Shown here one piece after another: positions 1 through 5,396 of a stretch of 8,676 bases of DNA (position 1 is its first letter; each line of letters begins with the position of its first letter). The DNA is taken from assembly GCA_033791105.1 (NCBI GenBank), contig JASJHI010000296.1, positions 1 through 8,676 on the forward strand. The letters are read 5' to 3'. A program made the position numbers and the translations under genes. Origin of the DNA: JASJHI01 sp033791105. Its GTDB lineage: Bacteria > Actinomycetota > Acidimicrobiia > Acidimicrobiales > Ilumatobacteraceae. The notes under the pieces were generated by a model. The model searched no databases. It had not been told where the DNA came from and worked only from the letters and a program-made list of their open reading frames with translations.

Positions 1-45
1 TGTTGTTTGCGGTGTGCTCTTCCTTTTTTCGGCTGTTTTTGCAAA

Positions 46-58
46 GCCCCTCGGGGGC
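46..58 (-). terminator. Possible weak terminator hairpin after the lipoprotein gene
   Basis: On the minus strand a 5-bp perfect stem (GCCCC/GGGGC) closes a CGA loop and is followed by TTTGC. It lies about 65 nt beyond the lipoprotein stop codon. The stem is short and the T run is only three bases, so it is at best a weak intrinsic terminator. The minus-strand transcript between the stop codon and this hairpin is also extremely C-rich, which would suit Rho loading. Termination here may therefore be Rho-dependent or mixed. Confidence 0.3.
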
Positions 59-71
59 GCCGGGCTAGCGT

Positions 72-106
72 GGGGGGGGGGGGGTGCTGGGGCCGGGGGT
101 GGGGGG
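72..106 (+). other. G-quadruplex-type G-tract block
   Basis: The plus strand carries four consecutive G runs of 13 (72-84), 4 (89-92), 5 (95-99) and 6 (101-106) bases. They are separated by short loops TGCT, CC and T. This satisfies the usual four-tract, loop 1-7 G-quadruplex pattern. The block sits 17 bp beyond the stop codon of the minus-strand lipoprotein gene. The lipoprotein mRNA would carry the C-rich complement, while the G-rich strand is the template of that gene. The 13-G homopolymer is also a likely site of length variation or sequencing error. Confidence 0.7.
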
Positions 107-123
107 CATGATCAGGCCATCAG

Positions 124-1593
124 TCAGAAACCCAGAATGTCGGCCGCAGGAACCGAGATGCTGATGCTGCCTGTGGACGTGTCGACGCGCTCGATGAACT
201 GAGCCCCGGATGTCGAGCGGCCGTTCTCATCATCGCTTGTGACCACCTTGCGTGTCACGTCGAGCCAGATCGCGAGGGGATCGGAAAAGATCATCTCGGC
301 GTCGGTCAGGTCGGCGACATCGCCCTTGTCGATCGTGATCTCAGTGATCTCTCCGGTCGCTGGATCGAGGCGCCGCAACGGTGCGTCGTCGCGATGGTCC
401 ATGATCCACAACGCGCCATCGAGGAAGCGGAGGTCGAACGAGGACATCGTCGAGACGGTTGTGATGTCGTCGGCGTCATCCTCTCCGGGGAGGTACGTGG
501 CGACAGCCTCACCGAGCGGCCAGACATTGGTGATCGCGCCGATCGCTGGATCGAATCTGACGACGCCCCCCGTGTACGCGGAGATGCTCTCGTCGCCGCT
601 CGGAACCGAAGTGCTCGATACGAACAGCCACCAGATCGAGCCGTCACCGGCCGTCAATCCACGCCCACCGGAGGGAACCGCGCGCAGCGGGATGAATGGA
701 AGACGCGATTCAGCTGCCTCGGCGGTGACCGCGGAACCGTCCTCGGTGATGAACCAGTCGGCGGCCTCCGCCGGATTGACGAAGTCGGCGAGCGTCGGCT
801 CGACTCCGAACCCGCACCAGTCGAGCATCATCACGAGGTCGCCGGTCGCCTGATCGAGCTCGGCGGGCCACCCCGACGTCGTCGTGACGAGCGTGCCGTC
901 GTCGAGCACGAGCAGGCTCTCCGCTGACCCGGAACAGGTCGATCCGTCGTCGGTCGTGATCTCGAAGTCGAGGTCATCGAAGGTGGCAACTTCCTCACCT
1001 GTCGCCGCGTCGAATCCGACGAATGCGGCGCCCTCGCCGGTGAACGCCCGAGTCTCGAGCCACGCGACCGAGTCGTCGGTAGCGAGCACCTCCCAGTCGG
1101 TGAGGTCCGCTGAATCGTCCGTCTCGCGGTCGGCGCCGAGGCCGGCGATCTGCGCGGTGCCTCCTGAATCGAGATCGACCCGAGCGAGCCCGAGGTCGTG
1201 GGAGAAGGACTGGCCCTCGCGGGTGGTCAGCGACACCGTGAACGCCGAGGATGTGCCGCTGATCGGTTGGACGTCGCGGTCGACGTATTCGACGCCATCG
1301 AGCGTGAGGGCGCGGTGCTCGCCGGTGTCACGATCGACGGCGTAGAGGCCGAGATCGGGTGACAGCAGCGAGACCAGGACACCGTCGATCGCGCCGAACT
1401 CTGTCGATGGATCGTCCCGCTCTGACGATGTGTTGTCGATCCTGTCGCCCGTCCCATCGCTCGCCTCGTCGTCGGGAGTAATGCTGTCGGTCTCGTCGCT
1501 CGCGCCCTCCGAGCCGTCGTCGCCTCCACTACCGCAGGCAGCGACCAGGACGACCGCCGCCAGGACGATCGACGGGTACCTCGCTGAGCGCAT
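124..1593 (-). CDS. Putative exported lipoprotein with beta-propeller-like repeats
   Basis: 489-residue protein of unknown function, predicted to be anchored outside the cytoplasmic membrane. Residues 1-19 are a signal peptide (R2 and R5, then a hydrophobic stretch from about I9 to A19) ending in a lipobox LVAAC, with Cys20 as the lipidation site. Residues 21-66 form an acidic, Ser/Gly/Asp-rich tether. The rest contains about seven short D-x-x-T-G-like turns, at roughly 87-91, 140-144, 195-199, 247-251, 348-352, 410-414 and 471-475. Each follows a beta-like stretch, as in PQQ/YVTN-type beta-propellers. C220 and C260 could form a disulfide. The ATG at 1593 is chosen because it gives a clean signal peptide. 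No good Shine-Dalgarno sequence precedes it, and a -10-like hexamer 7 nt upstream suggests a leaderless transcript. It is divergent from the TetR gene. No enzymatic motif was recognised; the propeller call is inference from repeat spacing. Confidence 0.85.
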   Translation of the reverse strand: MRSARYPSIVLAAVVLVAACGSGGDDGSEGASDETDSITPDDEASDGTGDRIDNTSSERDDPSTEFGAIDGVLVSLLSPDLGLYAVDRDTGEHRALTLDGVEYVDRDVQPISGTSSAFTVSLTTREGQSFSHDLGLARVDLDSGGTAQIAGLGADRETDDSADLTDWEVLATDDSVAWLETRAFTGEGAAFVGFDAATGEEVATFDDLDFEITTDDGSTCSGSAESLLVLDDGTLVTTTSGWPAELDQATGDLVMMLDWCGFGVEPTLADFVNPAEAADWFITEDGSAVTAEAAESRLPFIPLRAVPSGGRGLTAGDGSIWWLFVSSTSVPSGDESISAYTGGVVRFDPAIGAITNVWPLGEAVATYLPGEDDADDITTVSTMSSFDLRFLDGALWIMDHRDDAPLRRLDPATGEITEITIDKGDVADLTDAEMIFSDPLAIWLDVTRKVVTSDDENGRSTSGAQFIERVDTSTGSISISVPAADILGF

Positions 1594-1599
1594 TCCGAG

Positions 1600-1605
1600 A
1601 ACGTA
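1600..1605 (-). promoter_or_regulatory. Candidate -10 element for a leaderless lipoprotein mRNA
   Basis: On the minus strand the hexamer TACGTT (TANNNT pattern) ends with its last T exactly 7 nt before the A of the lipoprotein ATG. Transcription would therefore start at or very near the start codon. Leaderless mRNAs of this geometry are common in actinobacteria. No convincing -35 is present; TGAGGC lies at 17-bp spacing. A six-base match is weak evidence by itself. Confidence 0.35.
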
Positions 1606-1637
1606 CCGTCACCCTGGGCATGGCCTCATCGAGGTCT

Positions 1638-1651
1638 GCTCCGCTGGGAGC
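1638..1651. promoter_or_regulatory. Inverted repeat between divergent promoters, possible operator
   Basis: GCTCC and GGAGC form a perfect 5-bp inverted repeat around a 4-nt GCTG centre. It lies near the middle of the 88-bp spacer between the lipoprotein and TetR genes, between the two candidate -10 elements. TetR-family proteins usually bind palindromes of this kind in the spacer beside their own gene. The arms are short, and outward extension is only imperfect (GTC on one side, GAC on the other, offset by two bases), so a chance GC-rich repeat is quite possible. Confidence 0.25.
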
Positions 1652-1669
1652 GCGGACTCGTGCCGCCGT

Positions 1670-1675
1670 CATACT
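1670..1675 (+). promoter_or_regulatory. Candidate -10 element for a leaderless TetR mRNA
   Basis: CATACT differs from the TATAAT-type consensus at the first base and at the fifth. Its final T is exactly 7 nt before the A of the TetR ATG at 1682, again predicting a transcript that starts at the start codon. There is no Shine-Dalgarno-like purine run just before this ATG, which agrees with leaderless initiation. No recognisable -35 lies at 16-18 bp spacing. Confidence 0.35.
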
Positions 1676-1681
1676 CTCCAG

Positions 1682-2320
1682 ATGGTCACACAGGGGGCGA
1701 ATGCGAAGCGGCGCGGCCGACCACCCGCGTCCGATTCCGCCGACACCCGGCGGGCCATCCTCGACAACGCGCGCCGGCTCTTCTGCGACGGTGGCTACTC
1801 CGGGGTCACCAACAAGGACCTCGCCGAGGCCGCCGGGATCACGACCGGAGCGCTCTACCACTACGTCGACTCGAAGCTCGACCTGTACGTCATGGTCGAC
1901 ATCGATTCGCAGCGCTTCATCTACGATCGCTTCCGCGACGCGGTCCGGGGTTGCGCGACGTTCCTCGAGATGTTCGACAAGGTCCTCGACGCTGCCGCTG
2001 AGATGCACGAGGAGGATCCTTCGCTCACGCGTTTCGTCGGCACGGTGCGCGCCGACATCCGATACCACCCCGAGATCGCCGATCGCCTCGCCTCCCAGGC
2101 CCGCGAGCGCGAGGAGTTCTTCTTCGGTCTGGTCGAGGTCGGGATCGCCACGGGCGAGATCGAGGACCAGGACCGAGAGCTCGTGACCGAGTTCATCCGG
2201 GTGGTATTGACCGGCTTGACGATGGTGAGCACCTCGGCGCGCCGGTATCGCCGTTCGGTCGATTCGATCAAGTCGGTGATGCGCGGGCAGTTGGTGGAGC
2301 CGGTCGCGGACATCGGCTGA
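1682..2320 (+). CDS. TetR/AcrR-family transcriptional regulator
   Basis: 212-residue dimeric DNA-binding regulator; TetR proteins usually repress and are released by a small ligand. A basic N-terminal arm (KRRGRPP, 9-15) leads into the TetR_N domain at about 22-68. The helix-turn-helix lies at about 43-61 (TNKDLAEAAGITTGALYHY), followed by the typical YVDSKLDLY segment. Residues 75-205 form the all-helical ligand/dimer domain, which is too variable to name a ligand. The reading frame is open further upstream, to 1430, but that extension runs antisense through the lipoprotein N-terminus. ATG 1682 gives the family's usual length and N-terminus. The gene is divergent from the lipoprotein gene and convergent with the acyl-CoA dehydrogenase gene 51 bp away. 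TetR proteins beside acyl-CoA genes often control them or their own spacer, but nothing here proves the target. Confidence 0.93.
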   Translation: MVTQGANAKRRGRPPASDSADTRRAILDNARRLFCDGGYSGVTNKDLAEAAGITTGALYHYVDSKLDLYVMVDIDSQRFIYDRFRDAVRGCATFLEMFDKVLDAAAEMHEEDPSLTRFVGTVRADIRYHPEIADRLASQAREREEFFFGLVEVGIATGEIEDQDRELVTEFIRVVLTGLTMVSTSARRYRRSVDSIKSVMRGQLVEPVADIG

Positions 2321-2332
2321 GCAGTAGCCGAT
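2312..2332. terminator. Stem-loop between convergent genes, possible bidirectional terminator
   Basis: ATCGGCT (2312-2318) and AGCCGAT (2326-2332) form a perfect 7-bp stem with a 7-nt loop that includes part of the TetR stop codon. It lies at the 3' end of the TetR gene and just past the end of the convergent acyl-CoA dehydrogenase gene. Neither side has a T run, so a simple intrinsic terminator is not shown. A hairpin that protects or helps end both transcripts is plausible. A separate 10-bp palindrome, CGGCGCGCCG, follows at 2338-2347. Confidence 0.4.
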
Positions 2333-2371
2333 CCGAACGGCGCGCCGGCACGACTGCCGACCGAACCTGCG

Positions 2372-3532
2372 TCAGTACGAGCGGGGCAACCCGAGCACCT
2401 TCTGGGCGATGTAGTTGCAGGTCATCTCCTGGCTGACCGGCGCGAGCCGCTGGAGTCTGGCCTCCCGCCAGTAGCGCCCGACGTGGTACTCGTTCGCGTA
2501 GCCGAGACCGCCGTGGGTCTGGAGGGCCTGATCGGCAGCGAAGTAGCTCGCCTCTGCGGCCAGGTACTTCGCGGTGTTTGCGTGCTCGCCGCATTCCAAG
2601 CCGTTGTCGTACCGCCACCCGGCGAGCATCGCCAGGTTCATGGCCGCTGTCAGCTGCATGTGGGCCTGCGCCAGCGGGTGGGAGATCGCCTGGTTGGCAC
2701 CGATCGGGCGGCCGAACACCTCGCGCTCACAGGCGTAGTTCGTCGCCTTGCGGATCGCCACCTCACCGAGCCCGCAGGCCATCGAGGCCAAGAGAATGCG
2801 CTCGGGATTGAGCCCGTGGAGAAGCTGTTGGAAGCCGCGGCCACGGTCGCCGACGAGCCGCCATCCTTCGACCGGCAATTCGTCGTAGGCCACTTCGCAC
2901 GACGCCACCGCATTGCGGCCGAGCTTCGGGATCGCGGCGATGTCGACGTATTCAGGATCGAGATCGACGAGGAACAACGAGAGCCCCTCGAAGCTGCCGG
3001 GCTCGCCGTCGCTGCGGGCGAGCAGGAGGCAGACCTCGGACTCCAGCGCCTTGGTGGTCCAGATCTTGCGCCCGGACACGATCCAGCCACCCATGCCGTC
3101 CTCGACCGCGCGGGTGGCGACCCGGCTCGTGTCCGTGCCGGCGTCGGGTTCGGTGACACCGAACGCGACGTGGAGGTCACCGACCGCCGCGCGGGGGAGG
3201 AAGGCGTCCTTGAGCTGGTCGCTGCCGAATTTCACGACCGGGTTGAGTCCGAACATCGTGAGGTGGAGTGAGCTCGACCCGTTCATGCCGGCGCCGGATG
3301 CGGCAACGCGGTTGAGTACGAGCGCCGCCTCCGTGATGCCGCGACCACCCCCTCCGTACTGTTCCGGAATCGCGATGCCGATCCATCCGCCGGCCGCCAT
3401 CTCGTTGTAGAAATCCCAGGGGAAGCGGTGCTCCTCGTCGCACGACGCCCAGTACGCGTCGTCGAACTGGGCGCAGCGCTGATCGACTGCCTCGATGATC
3501 GCCTCGTGGTCGGGGTCGGTCGAGAAGTCCAC
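2372..3532 (-). CDS. Acyl-CoA dehydrogenase (IVD/LCAD-type catalytic base)
   Basis: 386-residue FAD-dependent dehydrogenase that would introduce a 2,3 double bond into an acyl-CoA and pass electrons to ETF. The length is normal for the family. The N-terminal helical domain is followed by the signature at 123-134 (AFGVTEPDAGTD), the beta-domain segment RKIWTTK (155-161), RxxFGxxIG (270-278) and the QTHGGLGY signature (338-345). The usual J-K loop glutamate (YEGT motif) is missing; that region reads LAPVSQEM (363-370). A glutamate is present at E244 in LNPERILL, where isovaleryl- and long-chain acyl-CoA dehydrogenases keep their base. The GTG at 3532 is chosen because it lies 8 nt past the stop of the upstream hydratase gene, so the two form an operon. 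The frame stays open far upstream, but only by running out of frame through the hydratase gene. A GAGGGA run 14 nt before the GTG is a weak ribosome site. The substrate is not determinable from sequence alone. Confidence 0.93.
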   Translation of the reverse strand: MDFSTDPDHEAIIEAVDQRCAQFDDAYWASCDEEHRFPWDFYNEMAAGGWIGIAIPEQYGGGGRGITEAALVLNRVAASGAGMNGSSSLHLTMFGLNPVVKFGSDQLKDAFLPRAAVGDLHVAFGVTEPDAGTDTSRVATRAVEDGMGGWIVSGRKIWTTKALESEVCLLLARSDGEPGSFEGLSLFLVDLDPEYVDIAAIPKLGRNAVASCEVAYDELPVEGWRLVGDRGRGFQQLLHGLNPERILLASMACGLGEVAIRKATNYACEREVFGRPIGANQAISHPLAQAHMQLTAAMNLAMLAGWRYDNGLECGEHANTAKYLAAEASYFAADQALQTHGGLGYANEYHVGRYWREARLQRLAPVSQEMTCNYIAQKVLGLPRSY

Positions 3533-3540
3533 GAATCGAC

Positions 3541-4383
3541 TCAGCGTCCCTCGAAGACCGGTTGACGCTTGTCGACGAAGGCCTGGGCGGCGCCGAGGTG
3601 GTCGGCCGTCGTTCCGGTGTGGCGGTGATGGGTCGACTCGATGTCGAGCACCGTGCGCAGATCGCCGTCGACCGAACGGTTGATGTTCTCCTTCATGTAG
3701 CGGAACGCGATCGGTGGCCCTGCCGCGAGGGAGGCGGCAAGCGACCGCCACGCCGTCTCGAACTCGTCGGCCGTCTCGACCCGGTTGACGATGCCGATCT
3801 CGAGGGCCGTCGCCATGTCGATGCGTTCGGAGAGGTAATACAGCTCCTTCGCCTTTGCCGGCCCGACGAGTTGGGTCAGGAACCACGTGCCGCCGTAGTC
3901 GCCGGCGAGGCCGACCTTGGCAAATGCCGTCGTGACGATGGCGGTGTCGACTGCGATTCGCATGTCGCAGGCGAGGGCGAGCGACAAACCTGCGCCGGCT
4001 GCGGGGCCGGGCAGCACCGCGAGTGTCGGTTTGGGCATCTCGAAGAGGCGGGCGGAGGTGTCGCGATGGCTCAATCGTTGGCCGTGGACGCCCGCGTCCC
4101 AGGATGATCCCCCGCTGCCGGCGCCGCCGCCCGCGGCGAATCCCTTCACGTCGCCGCCGGCGCAGAACGCGCCGCCGGCGCCGGTGAGCACCACACAACG
4201 GACCGTGTCGTCGGTCTCGGCGTGGGCGAGCGCGGCCCCGAGACCACTCAACATGTCGCTGGTCATCGCGTTGCGACGTTCGGGGCGGTCCATCGTGATG
4301 ACGGCGACGCCGTCGTCGGCGACGCCGTAGCGCAGGTGCTCGCTCCCGGTCTCGAAGGTGCCGGCATGGGATGTGGATGACAT
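3541..4383 (-). CDS. Enoyl-CoA hydratase/isomerase family protein, PaaG-like
   Basis: 280-residue crotonase-fold protein acting on an acyl-CoA. TMDRPERRNAM (30-40) begins the fold. GAFCAGGD (71-78) supplies the first oxyanion-hole segment, and GPAAGAGLSLALACD (126-140) the second. FAKVGLAGDYGGTWFL (154-169) resembles the PaaG isomerase motif, in which an Asp precedes x-GGTW; here it is D162. The two glutamates of true hydratases (rat E144 and E164) align with S134 and F154, so simple hydration is doubtful and isomerase or another crotonase activity is more likely. A Gly/Ser-rich insert lies at about 81-95. ATG 4383 is preferred over an in-frame ATG at 4452, because GAGGGG sits 7 nt before 4383 and the longer N-terminus does not look like the family. 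It is the first gene of a two-gene operon with the acyl-CoA dehydrogenase. Confidence 0.92.
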   Translation of the reverse strand: MSSTSHAGTFETGSEHLRYGVADDGVAVITMDRPERRNAMTSDMLSGLGAALAHAETDDTVRCVVLTGAGGAFCAGGDVKGFAAGGGAGSGGSSWDAGVHGQRLSHRDTSARLFEMPKPTLAVLPGPAAGAGLSLALACDMRIAVDTAIVTTAFAKVGLAGDYGGTWFLTQLVGPAKAKELYYLSERIDMATALEIGIVNRVETADEFETAWRSLAASLAAGPPIAFRYMKENINRSVDGDLRTVLDIESTHHRHTGTTADHLGAAQAFVDKRQPVFEGR

Positions 4384-4390
4384 GGTGATT

Positions 4391-4396
4391 CCCCTC
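4391..4396 (-). promoter_or_regulatory. Ribosome binding site that fixes the hydratase/isomerase start
   Basis: GAGGGG on the minus strand, 7 nt before the ATG at 4383. It decides between this start and the in-frame ATG 69 nt upstream, which has no comparable site. Confidence 0.7.
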
Positions 4397-4482
4397 GTAC
4401 GCTGGTCCTGGTCGGTAGCTGGACCCCGCACATCCTGGCACGACGCCCGCATAGCACAGCAGGCGAGAAATCGCGAGGATCA

Positions 4483-4492
4483 CCCCATGGGG
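4483..4492. promoter_or_regulatory. Palindrome in the spacer upstream of the acyl-CoA operon
   Basis: CCCCATGGGG is a perfect 10-bp palindrome, 100 bp upstream of the hydratase ATG and about 140 bp upstream of infA. It lies in the 247-bp divergent spacer (4384-4630). It could be an operator for the acyl-CoA operon, but it does not resemble the inverted repeat near the TetR gene. Outer arms extend only with gaps (GATCA on one side, AACC on the other). Given the high GC content it may be incidental. Confidence 0.2.
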
Positions 4493-4509
4493 AACCGTAG
4501 AAGCGCCGC

Positions 4510-4515
4510 TAGCAT
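4510..4515 (+). promoter_or_regulatory. Candidate -10 element for the infA ribosomal operon
   Basis: TAGCAT fits TANNNT and is the best such hexamer I find between 4500 and infA. A start about 7 nt downstream would give a leader of roughly 110 nt containing the hairpin at 4596-4614. No good -35 lies at standard spacing (sequence near 4487 is ATGGGG), so this is tentative. A promoter for such a strongly expressed operon must exist nearby or upstream. Confidence 0.25.
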
Positions 4516-4595
4516 GGCACGCCGGTCTGTTCGCAGGCCGCGGTGACCATCACACGGGCAATGCTCGGGTCGTGGCCGCCGATCACGTCCGCGCC

Positions 4596-4614
4596 GAGAG
4601 CCATCCGGGCTCTC
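4596..4614 (+). promoter_or_regulatory. Leader hairpin just upstream of infA
   Basis: GAGAGCC and GGCTCTC pair perfectly over 7 bp around the loop ATCCG, ending 16 nt before the TTG start codon. In the mRNA it would stand just upstream of the infA ribosome-binding region. It could influence translation of infA, stabilise the transcript or be an attenuator. No T run follows, so it is not an obvious terminator. Confidence 0.45.
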
Positions 4615-4630
4615 AGCTGTCAACCACGGT

Positions 4631-4867
4631 TTGGAGAATCCCCTGCCAAAGCCCAAGGAAGACGCGATCGTCCTCGAGGGGACGATCAAGGAATCGCTTC
4701 CGAACGCGATGTTCAAGGTCGAACTCGACAACGGCCATGAAGTCCTGGCGCACATCTCCGGGAAGATGCGGATGCACTACATCCGCATTCTCCCTGGCGA
4801 CAAGGTGCAGGTGGAACTCACTCCCTATGACCTCTCCCGAGGTCGCATCACTTACCGATACAAGTAA
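4631..4867 (+). CDS. infA: Translation initiation factor IF-1
   Basis: 78 residues from the TTG at 4631. IF-1 binds the 30S A site with IF-2 and IF-3 during initiation. It is a single S1/OB-fold: EDAIVLEGTIKESLPNAMF (10-28), then the diagnostic HISGKMRMHYIRILPGD (41-57) and the C-terminal YDLSRGRITYRY. Family members are usually about 72-74 residues, so this start gives a few extra N-terminal residues, and no Shine-Dalgarno precedes it. An alternative is CTG at 4643: GGAG at 4633-4636 lies 6 nt before it, and initiation there gives a 74-residue protein beginning MPKPKEDAI, a normal IF-1 N-terminus. No ATG or GTG suits. It is the first gene of the plus-strand cluster, 22 nt before rpmJ, and it is divergent from the acyl-CoA operon rather than following secY-adk-map; the same break is known in Mycobacterium tuberculosis. 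Confidence 0.95.
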   Translation: MENPLPKPKEDAIVLEGTIKESLPNAMFKVELDNGHEVLAHISGKMRMHYIRILPGDKVQVELTPYDLSRGRITYRYK

Positions 4868-4889
4868 CCCGGCACGAGTAGAGAGAACC

Positions 4890-5003
4890 ATGAAAGTACG
4901 ACCGAGCGTCAAGCCGATGTGCGACAACTGCAAGGTGATCCGTCGGCACCGTCGGATCATGGTCATCTGCACCAACCCGCGCCACAAGCAGCGACAGGGC
5001 TGA
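4890..5003 (+). CDS. rpmJ: 50S ribosomal protein L36 (zinc-binding form)
   Basis: 37-residue ribosomal protein of the large subunit, full family length. It has the zinc ribbon ligands C11, C14, C27 and H32 and the basic surface typical of L36 (MKVRPSVKPMCDNCKVIRRH at the start). This is the C+ form, so it should need Zn2+. ATG 4890 follows a GAGAGA purine run 3 nt away, with an earlier GAG a few bases upstream. It lies between infA and rpsM; its TGA overlaps the ribosome site of rpsM, which suggests coupled translation. The identification is secure despite its small size. Confidence 0.97.
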   Translation: MKVRPSVKPMCDNCKVIRRHRRIMVICTNPRHKQRQG

Positions 5004-5007
5004 GGAG
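5002..5007 (+). promoter_or_regulatory. rpsM ribosome binding site overlapping the rpmJ stop codon
   Basis: GAGGAG, 8 nt before the rpsM ATG. Its first two bases belong to the rpmJ TGA, so ribosomes finishing L36 uncover or occupy the rpsM initiation site. This fits translational coupling. Confidence 0.75.
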
Positions 5008-5015
5008 TACAACAA

Positions 5016-5396
5016 ATGGCACGAATCGCCGGCGTCGACATCCCCCGCGACAAGCGGTTGGAGGTGTCGCTCACCTATATTTACGGCATCGGATTGCCCA
5101 CGTCTCAGACGCTGTGCGCCGACCTCGAACTCGATCCCGACACGAAGGTCTCCAACCTCACCGAGGACGAGATCAACCAGATCCGGTCGTACATCGACCA
5201 GAACCTGAAGATCGAAGGTGACCTGCGTCGCGACGTGCAGGGTGACATCAAGCGCAAGATCGAGATCGGATGCCTCCAGGGTGTTCGCCATCGCAAGGGC
5301 CTGCCGGTCCGTGGGCAGCGCACCCACACAAATGCACGCACCCGCAAGGGCGCCAAGCGCACCGTCGCCAACAAGAAGAAGGCTGTGAGGAAGTAA
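5016..5396 (+). CDS. rpsM: 30S ribosomal protein S13
   Basis: 126-residue protein of the small-subunit head; it contacts 16S rRNA, S19 and the P-site tRNA, and forms bridges to the 50S subunit. The N-terminus MARIAGVDIPRDKRLEVSLT and the YIYGIG motif (21-26) are diagnostic. The helical domain follows, then IGCLQGVRHRKGLPVRGQRT (84-103) and NARTRKGAKRT (106-116). The Lys-rich tail (KKKAVRK) reaches the decoding centre. Length is normal. The ATG is supported by GAGGAG 8 nt upstream. The TAA stop shares its last A with the ATG of rpsK, so the two genes overlap by one base and are probably translationally coupled. Confidence 0.98.
   Translation: MARIAGVDIPRDKRLEVSLTYIYGIGLPTSQTLCADLELDPDTKVSNLTEDEINQIRSYIDQNLKIEGDLRRDVQGDIKRKIEIGCLQGVRHRKGLPVRGQRTHTNARTRKGAKRTVANKKKAVRK

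Noticed and set aside
22..40. T-rich stretch read as the tail of a plus-strand terminator from an upstream gene.
   Set aside because: No hairpin is visible just before it inside the window, and the upstream sequence is not available.
14..202. A Gly-rich plus-strand frame of 62 residues at the left edge.
   Set aside because: Its sequence is a by-product of the G tracts, and it overlaps the end of the lipoprotein gene; there is no ribosome site.
239..927. Long plus-strand open frames opposite the lipoprotein gene (239-853 and 394-927).
   Set aside because: They are antisense to a gene with a clear signal peptide and lipobox; their composition is Ser/Arg-biased and typical of high-GC shadow frames.
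2483..3271. A 262-residue plus-strand open frame opposite the acyl-CoA dehydrogenase gene.
   Set aside because: It runs antisense to conserved dehydrogenase motifs and shows no recognisable domain or ribosome site.
3533..4483. N-terminal extension of the acyl-CoA dehydrogenase frame, which stays open up to an ATG at 4483 (703 residues in total).
   Set aside because: The added ~317 residues are Arg-rich, unlike any domain, and overlap the hydratase/isomerase gene in another frame of the same strand. The dehydrogenase is full length from GTG 3532.
4631..4890. Idea that the separation of infA-rpmJ-rpsM from secY-adk-map is a new rearrangement.
   Set aside because: The same infA-to-truA block, detached from secY-adk-map, is known in Mycobacterium tuberculosis, so the layout is not novel in itself.
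4613..5074. Minus-strand frames across infA, rpmJ and rpsM.
   Set aside because: They are antisense to three unmistakable translation genes, with no independent support.
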